Positions 1 through 8,005 of a DNA stretch of 41,945 nt are shown here, one piece after another (positions within the stretch are counted from its first letter, which is position 1; the number at the start of each line of letters is the position of its first letter). Source of the stretch: an uncultured Spartobacteria bacterium. GTDB taxonomy: Bacteria > Verrucomicrobiota > Verrucomicrobiia > Chthoniobacterales > Chthoniobacteraceae. Below the pieces are notes generated by a model that ran no database searches, was not told the DNA's origin, and was given only the letters and a program-made list of their open reading frames with translations. The translations under genes were made by a program, and so were the position numbers. Location: contig CAIZLD010000076.1 of the NCBI GenBank assembly GCA_903933715.1, forward strand, positions 1 to 41,945, written 5' to 3'.

Positions 1-8
1 CAGCCCAC

Positions 9-274
9 TAGGCTGAATCGACATTCAAAACCCGCCGCAACCCGGAGGGTTGCCAGCGAATAGCCGGTTGTTGAGCGTTAGCGACACCACCGGAAGAGGG
101 GTTTGAAAGAATTCACCCCAAAGGGGTGGCAGAAAACGAGGCGATGCTTTCTGCCACCCCTTTGGGGTGAGGCGCGGTTTTGCATTGAACCGGTGGTGTC
201 GCTAACGCTCAACCACCGGCTATGGGCTTCAAACCCTTTAGGTTTGGCTCCGATCTGAATGTCGATTCAGCCTA
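9..274. repeat. MITE-like palindromic repeat, copy 1
   Basis: The element is about 266 bp and non-coding. It is bounded by a perfect 19-base terminal inverted repeat: taggctgaatcgacattca at 9-27 and its reverse complement at 256-274. Inside are nested palindromes: a ccggtggt...accaccgg hairpin near 192-223, and a long stem made by caccccaaaggggtgg at about 115-130 with its inverse near 155-170. A second, inverted copy lies at 2943-3209. TA dinucleotides sit at both outer edges, which could be a target-site duplication, but they also fall within the inverted repeat, so this is unproven. No transposase is encoded nearby. Either a non-autonomous transposon (MITE) or a large REP-like element would fit. 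Confidence 0.85.
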
Positions 275-295
275 ATCCTGTTGTCTTTTAGACTA

Positions 296-370
296 AATTT
301 CTCGCAAAGACTCCAAGAAGAGGAGGCCTGTCTTTCCTTTGCGCCTTTGCGTCTTTGCGAGAGACAAATT
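296..370. repeat. short inverted repeat downstream of leuD
   Basis: Arms tctcgcaaagac (300-311) and gtctttgcgaga (351-362) are perfect 12-base inverted repeats. The core between them also contains tttgcgcctttgcgtctttgcg-like tandem heptamers. It lies between the MITE-like repeat and the leuD stop codon. There is no T-run after the stem, so it does not read as a classic terminator. It resembles short dispersed intergenic repeats that I recall from many bacterial genomes. Confidence 0.6.
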
Positions 371-412
371 CCTATTCTTGCGGCCTTGGCGTGAACCAGA
401 CCGCAGGGAGGA

Positions 413-961
413 TTATTCCGCCGAGGCGATCATCCCGCTTTTGCGGGCGTAGTTGAAGAGCCCGCCCGCGTCGATCACGGGCCGCACGTCTCCGAGCGGC
501 TTGAGCTGGTAGGTCGTCCCGTTAACGGTGAGCCGGTCGTTGTCGAGGTCGAGCGTCGCTTCGTCGCCGGTTTTGACGATGTCGCACAGGCGCTGGGGCG
601 AGTCGAACGGATACAATTCCCCGGTCGCCACGCTGTTGCGGAAGAAGATGCGGGCAAACGATTCGGCCACGATCGCTTCCACGCCCGCCGCGCCCAAGGC
701 GATGGGGGCGTGTTCGCGCGAGGAACCGCACCCGAAGTTGCGCCCGGCGATGATGATCTGGTAAGGGGTTTTGGTGGTCCCTTCCGGCACGAATTTCTCC
801 GGATACTGATCGTCCGGCAGCCCGATCAAGGCGTAGCTGCCAAGCTTCTCGTATTCCTCGGCAATGGTGGGCACGAGGGCGAGATACTGCGCCGGGATGA
901 TTTGATCGGTGTCGATGTTGTCGCGAACGACGAAAACTTTGCTGGTGATGGTCTTGGCCAT
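413..961 (-). CDS. leuD: 3-isopropylmalate dehydratase small subunit
   Basis: Small (swivel-domain) subunit of isopropylmalate isomerase, which interconverts 2- and 3-isopropylmalate in leucine biosynthesis in the cytoplasm with LeuC. The 182-residue protein opens with MAKTITSKVFVVRDNIDTDQ, and the DNIDTDQIIPA stretch is the family signature. GRNFGCGSSREHAP follows at about residues 61-74. Its length fits the short archaeal/homoaconitase-like LeuD rather than the ~200-residue enterobacterial form. An open frame continues upstream but runs antisense-like through leuC, so the start at 961 is preferred. It begins 14 bases after the leuC stop on the same strand, so the two are almost certainly co-transcribed with leuC first. 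Confidence 0.95.
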   Translation of the reverse strand: MAKTITSKVFVVRDNIDTDQIIPAQYLALVPTIAEEYEKLGSYALIGLPDDQYPEKFVPEGTTKTPYQIIIAGRNFGCGSSREHAPIALGAAGVEAIVAESFARIFFRNSVATGELYPFDSPQRLCDIVKTGDEATLDLDNDRLTVNGTTYQLKPLGDVRPVIDAGGLFNYARKSGMIASAE

Positions 962-975
962 AGGAAATGTCTCGG

Positions 976-2346
976 TTAGCAGAGGAATTCGCGCGGATCG
1001 GTGATTTTGCCGGTGAGCGCGGAGGCGGCGACGGTGTACGGGCTCGCCAGGAAAACCTGTGATTCTTTGTGTCCCATCCGGCCGGGGAAGTTGCGGTTGG
1101 TGGCGCTGATGCACTTGAGCGGGGTGTTCATCCGCCCAAACGTGTCCACCGGACCGCCCAAACAAGCGGCGCAACCGGGGTTTTCCGTCATGCGGACGCC
1201 CGCGCTGGTCAGGATTTCCCAAACCGATTGGCCGTCCCACTTCGTCGCCTTGAGTTCGTCCAAAACAAGTGTGGTGGAAGGCACCCCGAAGGTGTCGATC
1301 TTGACGGTCTTGCCGCGGACAACTTCCGCAAAAGCGAGGAAATCCGACGTTTTGCCGCCGGTGCACGAGCCGATGTAGGCCCGGTCGAGCGCGATGTGGC
1401 CCAGCTCCTTGGCGAGCTTGCGGACACCCGGATCGGGATGGCAGGCGACGGTCGGCTCCAGCGCGCTCAAATCGAACGTCTTGTCGTAGATGAAGCTCTG
1501 GTCGGCATCGATTTCGGCCGGCTCAAACGTGCTCTTGGTCCCGTTTTCGGCGGTGCGGGCGTTCACGTAGTCGAGCGTCTTTTGGTCGCACGGGAAAATG
1601 CCGTTCTTGCCGCCCGCTTCAATGGCCATGTTGGTGATGGTCATCCGGTCGTCCATGGAGAGGGAGCTGACGCCCGGCCCCTCAAATTGCATCGCCCGGT
1701 AGGTGGCGCCGTCGAAGCCGATTTCGCCGATCAAATGCAGGATGATATCCTTGGCCATCACGCCGCGAGGGAGCGCTCCGTCAAAAAGGAAACGCATCGT
1801 CTCGGGGACTTTGATGAGCAGCTTGCCGGTGCCCAGGATAAACCCGGCGTCGGTGTTGCCGATCCCGGTGGCGAACTGGTTAAATGCGCCGGACTGGCAG
1901 GTGTGGGAGTCGGTCCCAAAGAGGATTTCGCCGGGCCGGTTATGGCCTTTCTGGGCGAGGGTGGAGTGGCAGACGCCGCTGAAGTTCCGCCCAAACTGCC
2001 GCTGGCCGTTGCCTTTGGCCGTGTCAAAGCGCCATTGCCCCTTCGGGTCGTCAATGACGTCGTAGAAATATTCGATCCCCTGTTCGTTGGCGAAGTCGCG
2101 CAAAATATCGACGTTGCGATTGGACATCGCGTCGGCGGTGAAAATGTAATGATCGGGGATGATGACCACCTTTTTGCGATCCCAAATCCTGGCGTTTTTG
2201 CCAAATTCGCGCTTGAAAACGCCAATGGTGCCCGGGCCGCAGACGTCGTGAGTCATGAGGACATCGACGTTGACCCAGACGTTGTCTCCGGGGCGCACGT
2301 GCGTCTTTCCGCTGGCGCGGGCAAGGATCTTTTCGGTCAAAGTCAT
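976..2346 (-). CDS. leuC: 3-isopropylmalate dehydratase large subunit
   Basis: Large, [4Fe-4S]-binding subunit of isopropylmalate isomerase (aconitase superfamily), 456 residues. Cluster-ligand cysteines are visible in IGSCTGGKTSDF (about residues 325-336) and NPGCAACLGG (about 388-397). The substrate-side motif DSHTCQSGAFN lies near residue 146. GSCTGGKTSD, rather than the GSCTNGR of classical LeuC, together with the overall length, points to the archaeal-type LeuC/homoaconitase-like clade. An alternative homoaconitase (lysine pathway) role cannot be fully excluded from sequence alone. It is the first gene of a leuC-leuD pair and is transcribed divergently from the HIT gene across a 182-base spacer. 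No convincing Shine-Dalgarno precedes the ATG. Confidence 0.93.
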   Translation of the reverse strand: MTLTEKILARASGKTHVRPGDNVWVNVDVLMTHDVCGPGTIGVFKREFGKNARIWDRKKVVIIPDHYIFTADAMSNRNVDILRDFANEQGIEYFYDVIDDPKGQWRFDTAKGNGQRQFGRNFSGVCHSTLAQKGHNRPGEILFGTDSHTCQSGAFNQFATGIGNTDAGFILGTGKLLIKVPETMRFLFDGALPRGVMAKDIILHLIGEIGFDGATYRAMQFEGPGVSSLSMDDRMTITNMAIEAGGKNGIFPCDQKTLDYVNARTAENGTKSTFEPAEIDADQSFIYDKTFDLSALEPTVACHPDPGVRKLAKELGHIALDRAYIGSCTGGKTSDFLAFAEVVRGKTVKIDTFGVPSTTLVLDELKATKWDGQSVWEILTSAGVRMTENPGCAACLGGPVDTFGRMNTPLKCISATNRNFPGRMGHKESQVFLASPYTVAASALTGKITDPREFLC

Positions 2347-2528
2347 AGTCTGCCTAAAATAGGGCAGCGGTCAGTTTGAGGCAATCGGTTTTTGTGAATC
2401 AGGAAAACGGCGGGAATCCCCGGAACGCTTCTGGACCGGCAACTCCCTTGCCGGGAGCCAGCCGTTCCCGGCATCTCACTTTCGCTGGCAATCCGCCCCG
2501 GCCAATGCTCTAATCAGGACTCTGGCTT

Positions 2529-2867
2529 ATGACTATTTTTCAAAAGATCGCCCGCAGGGAGATCCCCGCCGATATCATTTACGAAGAAGAAGATTTCTTT
2601 GCCTTCCGCGACATTCACCCGCAAGCGCCGGTCCACGTCCTCATCGTCCCCAAGCGGGTCATCCCCCGCATCGGCGACGCCCAACCGGGTGATGCCGAGT
2701 TGCTGGGCCGAATGATCGTAGCCTCCAAGGAAATCGCCGCAAAGCTCGGGGTGATCGAGAGCGGCTACCGGCTCGTCATTAATCACGGTCCCGATGCCGG
2801 GGAGAGCGTGCCGCACCTGCACCTGCACTTGCTTGGCGGACGCGCGATGGCCTGGCCTCCGGGTTAG
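2529..2867 (+). CDS. HIT family nucleotide-binding protein
   Basis: Histidine-triad protein of 112 residues, the normal length for the HINT branch. HIT proteins hydrolyse nucleoside phosphoramidates and related nucleotide adducts in the cytoplasm through a nucleophilic histidine. The catalytic triad HLHLHLL lies near residues 97-103 (the codons run through 2814-2835). The N-terminal TIFQKIARREIPADIIYEE and the central HVLIVPKRVIPRI are typical of the family. It is divergent from leuC. The downstream flank holds only repeats, so it is probably monocistronic. The cellular substrate is unknown. Confidence 0.93.
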   Translation: MTIFQKIARREIPADIIYEEEDFFAFRDIHPQAPVHVLIVPKRVIPRIGDAQPGDAELLGRMIVASKEIAAKLGVIESGYRLVINHGPDAGESVPHLHLHLLGGRAMAWPPG

Positions 2868-2940
2868 TTTTGGAACGCTCAACGCCGATCCATCCCTCTC
2901 CTTTCTTTTCCTGGATTCCTGGCTTCTTAATAAACACGTC
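2868..2940. repeat. dispersed 'gaagccaggaa' repeat, half copy
   Basis: The reverse complement of this stretch reads ttaagaagccaggaatccag, then a purine-rich run, then ggatcggcgttgagcg and ttccaaaac. The same order of blocks occurs at 27185-27270 (ggatcgccgttgtgagcg, gtccaaaa). The two are homologous over about 70 bases. This copy lacks the second inverted arm present at 27291-27322 and abuts the MITE-like copy 2. No coding potential is seen. Confidence 0.65.
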
Positions 2941-2942
2941 CC

Positions 2943-3209
2943 ATGCTGAATCGACATTCAGATCGAGCCAAACCCAAAGGGTTTGAAGCCCATAGCCGGT
3001 GGTTGAGCGGAGCGACACCACCGGTTTCAATGCAAAAACACGTCTCACCCCAAAAGGGGTGGCAGAGAGCGTTGCCTCGTTTTCTGCCACCCCTTTGGGG
3101 TGAATTCTTTCCAACACCTCATCCGGTGGTGTCGCTAACGCTCAACCACCGGCTATTCGCTGGCAACCCTCCGGGTTGCGGCGGCTTTTGAATTTCGATT
3201 CAGCCTAGC
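2943..3209. repeat. MITE-like palindromic repeat, copy 2 (inverted)
   Basis: This is nearly the full reverse complement of the 9-274 element, with only scattered substitutions by eye. It runs from gctgaatcgacattca at 2945-2960 to tgaatttcgattcagc at 3189-3204, so the terminal repeats match at 15 of 16 positions. The same internal hairpins recur (ccggtggttgagcg...caccacc and caccccaaaaggggtggcag). Its orientation is opposite to copy 1, so the two copies bracket leuD, leuC and the HIT gene. The 2868-3238 gap holds only this element and the half repeat beside it. Confidence 0.85.
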
Positions 3210-3238
3210 GTGTTTTGCGAGAAACTCTCTCCCCTTCC

Positions 3239-4522
3239 ATGCTTCCCGAACTCCACACCTCCATTCCCGGTCCCCGCTCGCTTGAGGCGGCGGCCCGGCT
3301 GCGCCGTTACGAGTCGCGCAATGTGACTTACATGGACCCCGAGTTCCCGATTTTTTGGGATCGGGCCGAGGGAACCAATGTTTGGGACGTGGACGGCAAC
3401 CGTTTTCTCGATTGGACAAGCGCGTTTGGCGTCGCCGGATTGGGCCACACAAACCCGGCGGTGCGGGAGGCGCTCCTCACTCAAGCGGGCAAGCTTTTTC
3501 ACGGAATGGGGGATGTCCACCCGACGCCGCTCAAGGCCGAGCTTTGCGCCCGCCTGAGCGGGCTCACTTTTGAACGCTGGGGGGCGGGCGTCGGCAAAAC
3601 GCTTTTGGGCAACTCCGGGTTTGAAGCGGTGGAGGCGGCGCTCAAGACCGCGCTCCTTTTTAGCGGCAAACCGGGCGTGATCGCGTTTCACGGCGCTTAC
3701 CACGGCCTCGGCTACGGGGCGCTGGAAGTGGCGGGCACTCCGTATTTCCGCGAGCCGTTCCGCTCGCAGCTCAAAGAGTTCGCCACGCTGCTGCCGTTCC
3801 CCCGCAATGCCAGCCAACTCGAATCGCTCCAAGCCGAATTGGAGGAAGCCATCGCCGCCGGGCAGATTGGCGCGATTCTCGCGGAACCGGTGCAGGGCCG
3901 GGGAGGCGAGATCGTCCCGCCAGACGGGTTCCTCCAACTCCTGCGCCAGTTCGCCGATCGCCATGGAATTTTGCTGGTGCTGGATGAAATTTACACCGGG
4001 CTCAACCGCACCGGGGCGCTCTTTGCCTGCGAACATTCGGGGGTGATCCCGGACGTGATCTGCCTGGGCAAGGGGCTCACCAGCGGGTTCCCGCTTTCGG
4101 CCTGCGTCGGCCGCGCGGAGGTGATGGATGCCTGGCCGCAATCCAATGGGGAGGCGCTTCACACCAGTACTTTCCTGGGTAATCCGCTCGGGTGCGCGAT
4201 GGCGCTCGCGTCGCTGGAACAACACGCCCGGCCCGAAATGGCGGCGCACGTTAAGGCACGCGGCGAGCAGTTGCTGGAGGCTTTGGGAGGGCTCCACTCG
4301 CCTCACATCGTGGAGCTTCGCGGGCTGGGGCTGCTGGTCGGCTTGGAACTCGATCTCGACGGGGCCGATGCCAACCAACTCGTCAAACGGGCGCTGCGGG
4401 ACGGGTTGATTTTTCTGCAAAGCGGCCCGGCCGGAAACATCCTGGCGTTCACGCCGCCGTTTGCGATCAGCGACGAGGAAATCGCGTTCACCGTGGGCAA
4501 ATTGCGCGAATACCTTTCCTAA
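3239..4522 (+). CDS. class III (PLP-dependent) aminotransferase
   Basis: Fold-type I pyridoxal-phosphate aminotransferase of 427 residues, related to 4-aminobutyrate, acetylornithine and diamine transaminases. The visible signature is LVLDEIYTGLNRTG (the Asp that contacts the PLP ring nitrogen, about residue 245), followed by ICLGKGLTSGFPLSA, whose lysine (about residue 277) should form the Schiff base. GNSGFEAVEAALK and AFHGAYHGLGYGAL are the usual phosphate-cup and loop motifs. ATG at 3239 is chosen; a TTG eight codons upstream (3215) is possible but adds no conserved sequence. It ends one base before the convergent AlgJ-like gene stops. The substrate cannot be assigned from neighbours. Confidence 0.88.
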   Translation: MLPELHTSIPGPRSLEAAARLRRYESRNVTYMDPEFPIFWDRAEGTNVWDVDGNRFLDWTSAFGVAGLGHTNPAVREALLTQAGKLFHGMGDVHPTPLKAELCARLSGLTFERWGAGVGKTLLGNSGFEAVEAALKTALLFSGKPGVIAFHGAYHGLGYGALEVAGTPYFREPFRSQLKEFATLLPFPRNASQLESLQAELEEAIAAGQIGAILAEPVQGRGGEIVPPDGFLQLLRQFADRHGILLVLDEIYTGLNRTGALFACEHSGVIPDVICLGKGLTSGFPLSACVGRAEVMDAWPQSNGEALHTSTFLGNPLGCAMALASLEQHARPEMAAHVKARGEQLLEALGGLHSPHIVELRGLGLLVGLELDLDGADANQLVKRALRDGLIFLQSGPAGNILAFTPPFAISDEEIAFTVGKLREYLS

Positions 4523-4523
4523 A

Positions 4524-5681
4524 TCACCGTCCGGGGAAGAGCATCTTGGGCGGATTGCGCAGCCCTCGGGAGCAAAACACATCCAGATAGATGTCCGGCT
4601 TTTCGGCTTCCACCAAACCCGGCAGCAACCCCTGAAACCATTGATTGTAAGGGACATCGGGCCGCAACCGCACCACCCGGCGGCAATGCGCCGGGAGAAA
4701 CTCCATGAGCCCTCTGCCAAACGAGTCGCCCGTGATCAAGACGGTCGATCTTCCGGTTCCTTCAAAAACCATGGGCGGGTCTTGAAGCGAATCTTCGGGC
4801 CAGTCCTGCTTGAAGCGCATGACACCGTTCGAATAAGGAGCCGGTTCCGGCGAAACGGTCAGCCGTTCTTCTAACATCTGGTTTTGGAGCCCGACCATCC
4901 GGGCGAGATCGCCGCCGCCACCCAATACCGGGAATTGCGGCCGCTGATCCAAAGGAGCCGGTTTCAGCTCCGGGTTCCATTTTTGCAGGCGCAGCACGAT
5001 TTCGTTGGTGGCCAAAAAAACTCCCAGGTGGCTCCAATGCGTGTCGGTGCGATCATAGACAAGCCCCAGCTTTTTGCCCTGACGCAGCGGCTCGCGCAGA
5101 TCGACAATGTTTTCCCGGAAATCGGGACTCAATTTTTTGACGATTTCGTCCAGATACCGGCGCTCCCGCAGGCGGCAGATGTTGTCGGGGAGGTATTCCG
5201 GATAAACCTCCTCTTTATTGGGCGCGACCACCAGCAGGTAGCGAATGCCGCGCGCCGCCAACCAGGCCCGCTTGACTTGCAACTCCCTGGCCCAACCCTC
5301 GGCGCTGCTACTTTTGATCTGCTTGACCCCCCGGTATTCCTTGAGCGATTCGCTCAAAAAGAGCCACCCCTCTTTGCCAAGGGTCACTTTTTCAACTGGC
5401 GAAACGTTGAGCCCATACACCTTGGCAAGACTATGCCAACGGGTGAACAGGGCGCGGAAGCCAAAATGATCGTTGAAGGCGGCCTCGAATTTCGACGGAA
5501 AGGCGTCCATTGCCGCCGGGGTCCATTCCCATTTGGGGAAGTCGTTGAGGTCTCGGTTTTCGGAATCGCTGCGTTGATGACCGGCTTGGAAATTGGTGGC
5601 CGCCAGCGGCAAGACCAGCACCGCCAGGAACCCGAGAGCCTGGAAAAATGCGACGAATCGAAGCGGCTTGGAGTGGCTCAT
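4524..5681 (-). CDS. AlgJ/AlgX-like SGNH acetyltransferase-type protein
   Basis: Predicted exported, membrane-anchored protein of 385 residues with an N-terminal hydrophobic segment at about residues 9-29. It carries both halves of the AlgX/AlgJ/AlgV SGNH-like catalytic site: YDRTDTHWSHLG (DxHW, near residue 212) and LITGDSFGRGL (GDSF, near residue 314). In alginate and related pathways such proteins act in the periplasm, transferring acetyl groups delivered by an AlgI-type MBOAT onto polysaccharide. The start codon follows the MBOAT stop directly (TAA then ATG), so the pair is translationally linked. The glycan acceptor is unknown. The acetyltransferase role rests on the motifs and the pairing. 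Confidence 0.86.
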   Translation of the reverse strand: MSHSKPLRFVAFFQALGFLAVLVLPLAATNFQAGHQRSDSENRDLNDFPKWEWTPAAMDAFPSKFEAAFNDHFGFRALFTRWHSLAKVYGLNVSPVEKVTLGKEGWLFLSESLKEYRGVKQIKSSSAEGWARELQVKRAWLAARGIRYLLVVAPNKEEVYPEYLPDNICRLRERRYLDEIVKKLSPDFRENIVDLREPLRQGKKLGLVYDRTDTHWSHLGVFLATNEIVLRLQKWNPELKPAPLDQRPQFPVLGGGGDLARMVGLQNQMLEERLTVSPEPAPYSNGVMRFKQDWPEDSLQDPPMVFEGTGRSTVLITGDSFGRGLMEFLPAHCRRVVRLRPDVPYNQWFQGLLPGLVEAEKPDIYLDVFCSRGLRNPPKMLFPGR

Positions 5682-7112
5682 TTAAAAGCGGAAGTAAATG
5701 AACGGGTTATAGGTGCCGGCCGAAAGACAGGCCAACGCCAGAATGAAAGCCGCCATCAGCCCGGTGTTGACGGCGCTTTCCACGGCCAGCCGTCCCGCCG
5801 CGTTTTGAGGGATTTCGCAAAAGCGCCGGGCAAACCGGGTCACCCACGGGGTGGAGCCGATCACTCCGGCAACGAGCGCAAGCTGGACATCCCGCGTCAG
5901 GAACATGGCGGCGAAATTCTCGGTCGCCCCGTCGGTGATGCCGATCATCGCCCGCAGAAAACGGCTGGCGTGAACCGGCGAATCGGCCCGGAAGAAGACC
6001 CAGCCCACCATCACAACCAATACGGCATAAAGATGACCCACCCAGGGAGGCAAAGTCTCGATCCGGCGCAGAAACCCTTTGCCTTCCAACACCAGAAACA
6101 GCCCGTGGTAGAGCCCCCAGATGATGAAGGTCCAACTGGCCCCATGCCAAAGACCGCAGAGGAAGAACACCGTCACCAAATTGAAATATTGGCGACGCGG
6201 CGTGACCCGGTTGCCGCCCATCGGGATGTACAGGTAATCGCGGAACCAGGTGGAAAGGGAGATGTGCCACCGCCGCCAAAACTCTTTGATGGAGCGGGAT
6301 ATATACGGGTAGTTGAAATTCTCCGGGAATTGAAAGCCGAACATCCGCCCCAGCCCGATCGCCATGTCGGAGTAGCCGGAAAAATCAAAGTAAAGTTGCA
6401 GGGTGTAAGCGGTGATCCCAAGCCAGGCCGCCCCCGGCGAAAGCGAGGTGGGCGTGGCGTTGAAGATCCGATCCGCCGGACCGGCGAGGGTGTTCGCAAT
6501 GAGCACTTTTTTTCCAAAGCCAACGAGGAACCGGCGCATACCGGAGTGAAATAACAGCAGGTTGACGCTGCGGATTCCAAACTGGTGCGCCACATGATGA
6601 AAACGCAGAATCGGCCCGGCGATCAACTGCGGGAAAAGCGTGACGTAGAGGGCCACTTTGACGAAGTTTTTTTGCCCCCGGACATCCTCCCGGTAGACGT
6701 CGATAACGTAGGAAAGGGCGTGAAAGGTGAAAAACGAGACGCCGATCGGGAGATGCACCGGGTCCAAATGGACCGGCGTGAGCTTCAGGGGAACCAGAAC
6801 GGCGTTGAGAATAACGACAAAGAAATTGGCGTATTTGCACGCCCCCAGCAGCCCCAGGTTGGTCACGACCGCCAGAACCATGGTCGCTTTCATTCCCGGC
6901 CGCCCCCGGAACCGCTCGATCAGAAGCCCGTAGACGTAGTTCATCGTGATCGAAGCGATCATGACGACGGTAAAGATCCGCTCGCCCCAGGCGTAAAAAA
7001 GCAGACTCGCCACCAACAGCCACAAGTTCCAGAGCGCCTTGGGCAGGAGAAAATAAATCCCCAGCACAATCGGTAAAAACAGGAATAAAAAAACCGGTGA
7101 ACTGAAAACCAT
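5682..7112 (-). CDS. MBOAT family O-acyltransferase (AlgI-like)
   Basis: Polytopic membrane O-acyltransferase of 476 residues. It opens with a hydrophobic segment (VFLFLFLPIVLGIYFLLP) and has many further membrane spans. The family core LPIGVSFFTFHALSYVIDVY lies near residues 111-130. The catalytic-histidine region FFLCGLWHGASWTFIIWG, followed by LYHG, lies near residues 316-337 and matches the AlgI arrangement. It is expected to move acyl (probably acetyl) groups across the inner membrane to its SGNH partner encoded immediately downstream. It starts 44 bases after the MnmC-like gene, so it may sit at the end of the purH-to-algJ-like run. The window holds a second, non-identical MBOAT at 12148. 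Confidence 0.93.
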   Translation of the reverse strand: MVFSSPVFLFLFLPIVLGIYFLLPKALWNLWLLVASLLFYAWGERIFTVVMIASITMNYVYGLLIERFRGRPGMKATMVLAVVTNLGLLGACKYANFFVVILNAVLVPLKLTPVHLDPVHLPIGVSFFTFHALSYVIDVYREDVRGQKNFVKVALYVTLFPQLIAGPILRFHHVAHQFGIRSVNLLLFHSGMRRFLVGFGKKVLIANTLAGPADRIFNATPTSLSPGAAWLGITAYTLQLYFDFSGYSDMAIGLGRMFGFQFPENFNYPYISRSIKEFWRRWHISLSTWFRDYLYIPMGGNRVTPRRQYFNLVTVFFLCGLWHGASWTFIIWGLYHGLFLVLEGKGFLRRIETLPPWVGHLYAVLVVMVGWVFFRADSPVHASRFLRAMIGITDGATENFAAMFLTRDVQLALVAGVIGSTPWVTRFARRFCEIPQNAAGRLAVESAVNTGLMAAFILALACLSAGTYNPFIYFRF

Positions 7113-7156
7113 TGGCGGGCGTTTATCCTTGGAATCGTGCCCCTTGACAAGTGTTT

Positions 7157-8005
7157 TTACCGCCCGGCAAACTGCGGCAGTGCTTCGAGGGTTCTCAAAT
7201 CGGCTTCACGAATCGGTCCCGGCGCATATCGGCCGCCGCGGAATGCCGCTGCGTTGGTGGAAGCCCGGACCCGCCGCAGCCATATAGCATCGAGCGGACG
7301 CTCCAGCATCTGCGCCCTTGCGGCGGCAATCGTCGTCTGGTCTTTATCACCGGTCGCCACGCCCAACCCGACCGCCCAGCCCGCCAGTGCAAGGGTGACG
7401 CGCACCGCTGTGGAGCGGGTGTAGTTGGTCAGCAAAGCATCGGGGGCGCACCGCTCCCGTGCGGCCCGGAAAACTTCAAGGCTCCACATTTGCGGGTTGC
7501 GGGCGGGGGAATACGGATCGTGATAAATGGCGGAGGGGGGCGGCGCGTGGCACATTTGATCCAGATAATCGCCCCGGTGCAGCCGCCATCGGACGTGCGG
7601 TAATGCCTGGACCTCGCCGCGTTCCAGCAATTCTCCCAGCACCGGCTCCCAACCTGCCATGTAACCGAGCGCGCCGGAATGCTTCAACGCGAATTCCAGC
7701 ACGGCGGTGTCGATTTCAAAGCTATGGATTTCCACGGGAGCGTCGATGGCGCGCAACGCTTCCAAGGTCGTCAGCGCGTTCCCGGCAGGCCCGAGCCCGA
7801 CGTCCCAGATCACAAACGGCGAGTTTCCTTCCACTTGGCACGCCACTGCCCGCTCGACGATCCGCTGTTGGTTGACGTGCAACTCCGCCGCCTCGGTGCT
7901 GGGGCCGGAGCCGACGTGCATCGTTTCCCCGTGCTTGCGGCAGCGGATGCTTTCCGCGCCGCTCTTGAGTTGGACGAGTTCAAAGCCGGGCATGCTCAAA
8001 TCCAT
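7157..8005 (-). CDS. MnmC/MnmD-like SAM-dependent methyltransferase domain protein
   Basis: Stand-alone protein of about 282 residues resembling the methyltransferase half (DUF752) of tRNA-modifying MnmC. A Rossmann SAM motif VIWDVGLGPAGNALTTLEAL is followed by the acidic strand HSFEID, then YHDPYSPARNPQMWSLEVF, which parallels the DGFAPAKNPDMW segment of MnmC. A late AGWAVGLGVATGDKDQT segment parallels the MnmC glycine/lysine loop. No FAD oxidase half is present. ATG at 8005 overlaps the corA stop by 10 bases; a second ATG at 7993 lies just after it. If active on tRNA it would complete mnm5(s2)U34, but the divergent first motif leaves another substrate possible. Confidence 0.72.
   Translation of the reverse strand: MDLSMPGFELVQLKSGAESIRCRKHGETMHVGSGPSTEAAELHVNQQRIVERAVACQVEGNSPFVIWDVGLGPAGNALTTLEALRAIDAPVEIHSFEIDTAVLEFALKHSGALGYMAGWEPVLGELLERGEVQALPHVRWRLHRGDYLDQMCHAPPPSAIYHDPYSPARNPQMWSLEVFRAARERCAPDALLTNYTRSTAVRVTLALAGWAVGLGVATGDKDQTTIAAARAQMLERPLDAIWLRRVRASTNAAAFRGGRYAPGPIREADLRTLEALPQFAGR

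Noticed and set aside
1069-2379. Plus-strand open frame opposite leuC (436 codons)
   Set aside because: It is a shadow of leuC, with no recognisable motif, whereas the minus strand has intact iron-sulfur motifs.
3215-3238. TTG start for the class III aminotransferase
   Set aside because: It adds eight non-conserved residues adjacent to the repeat; no ribosome site supports it over ATG 3239.
4884-6554. Long plus-strand open frame (556 codons) opposite the AlgJ-like and MBOAT genes
   Set aside because: It is antisense to two motif-rich membrane/exported proteins; its composition is Arg/Pro/Gly-rich with no domain, as expected for a GC-rich shadow frame.
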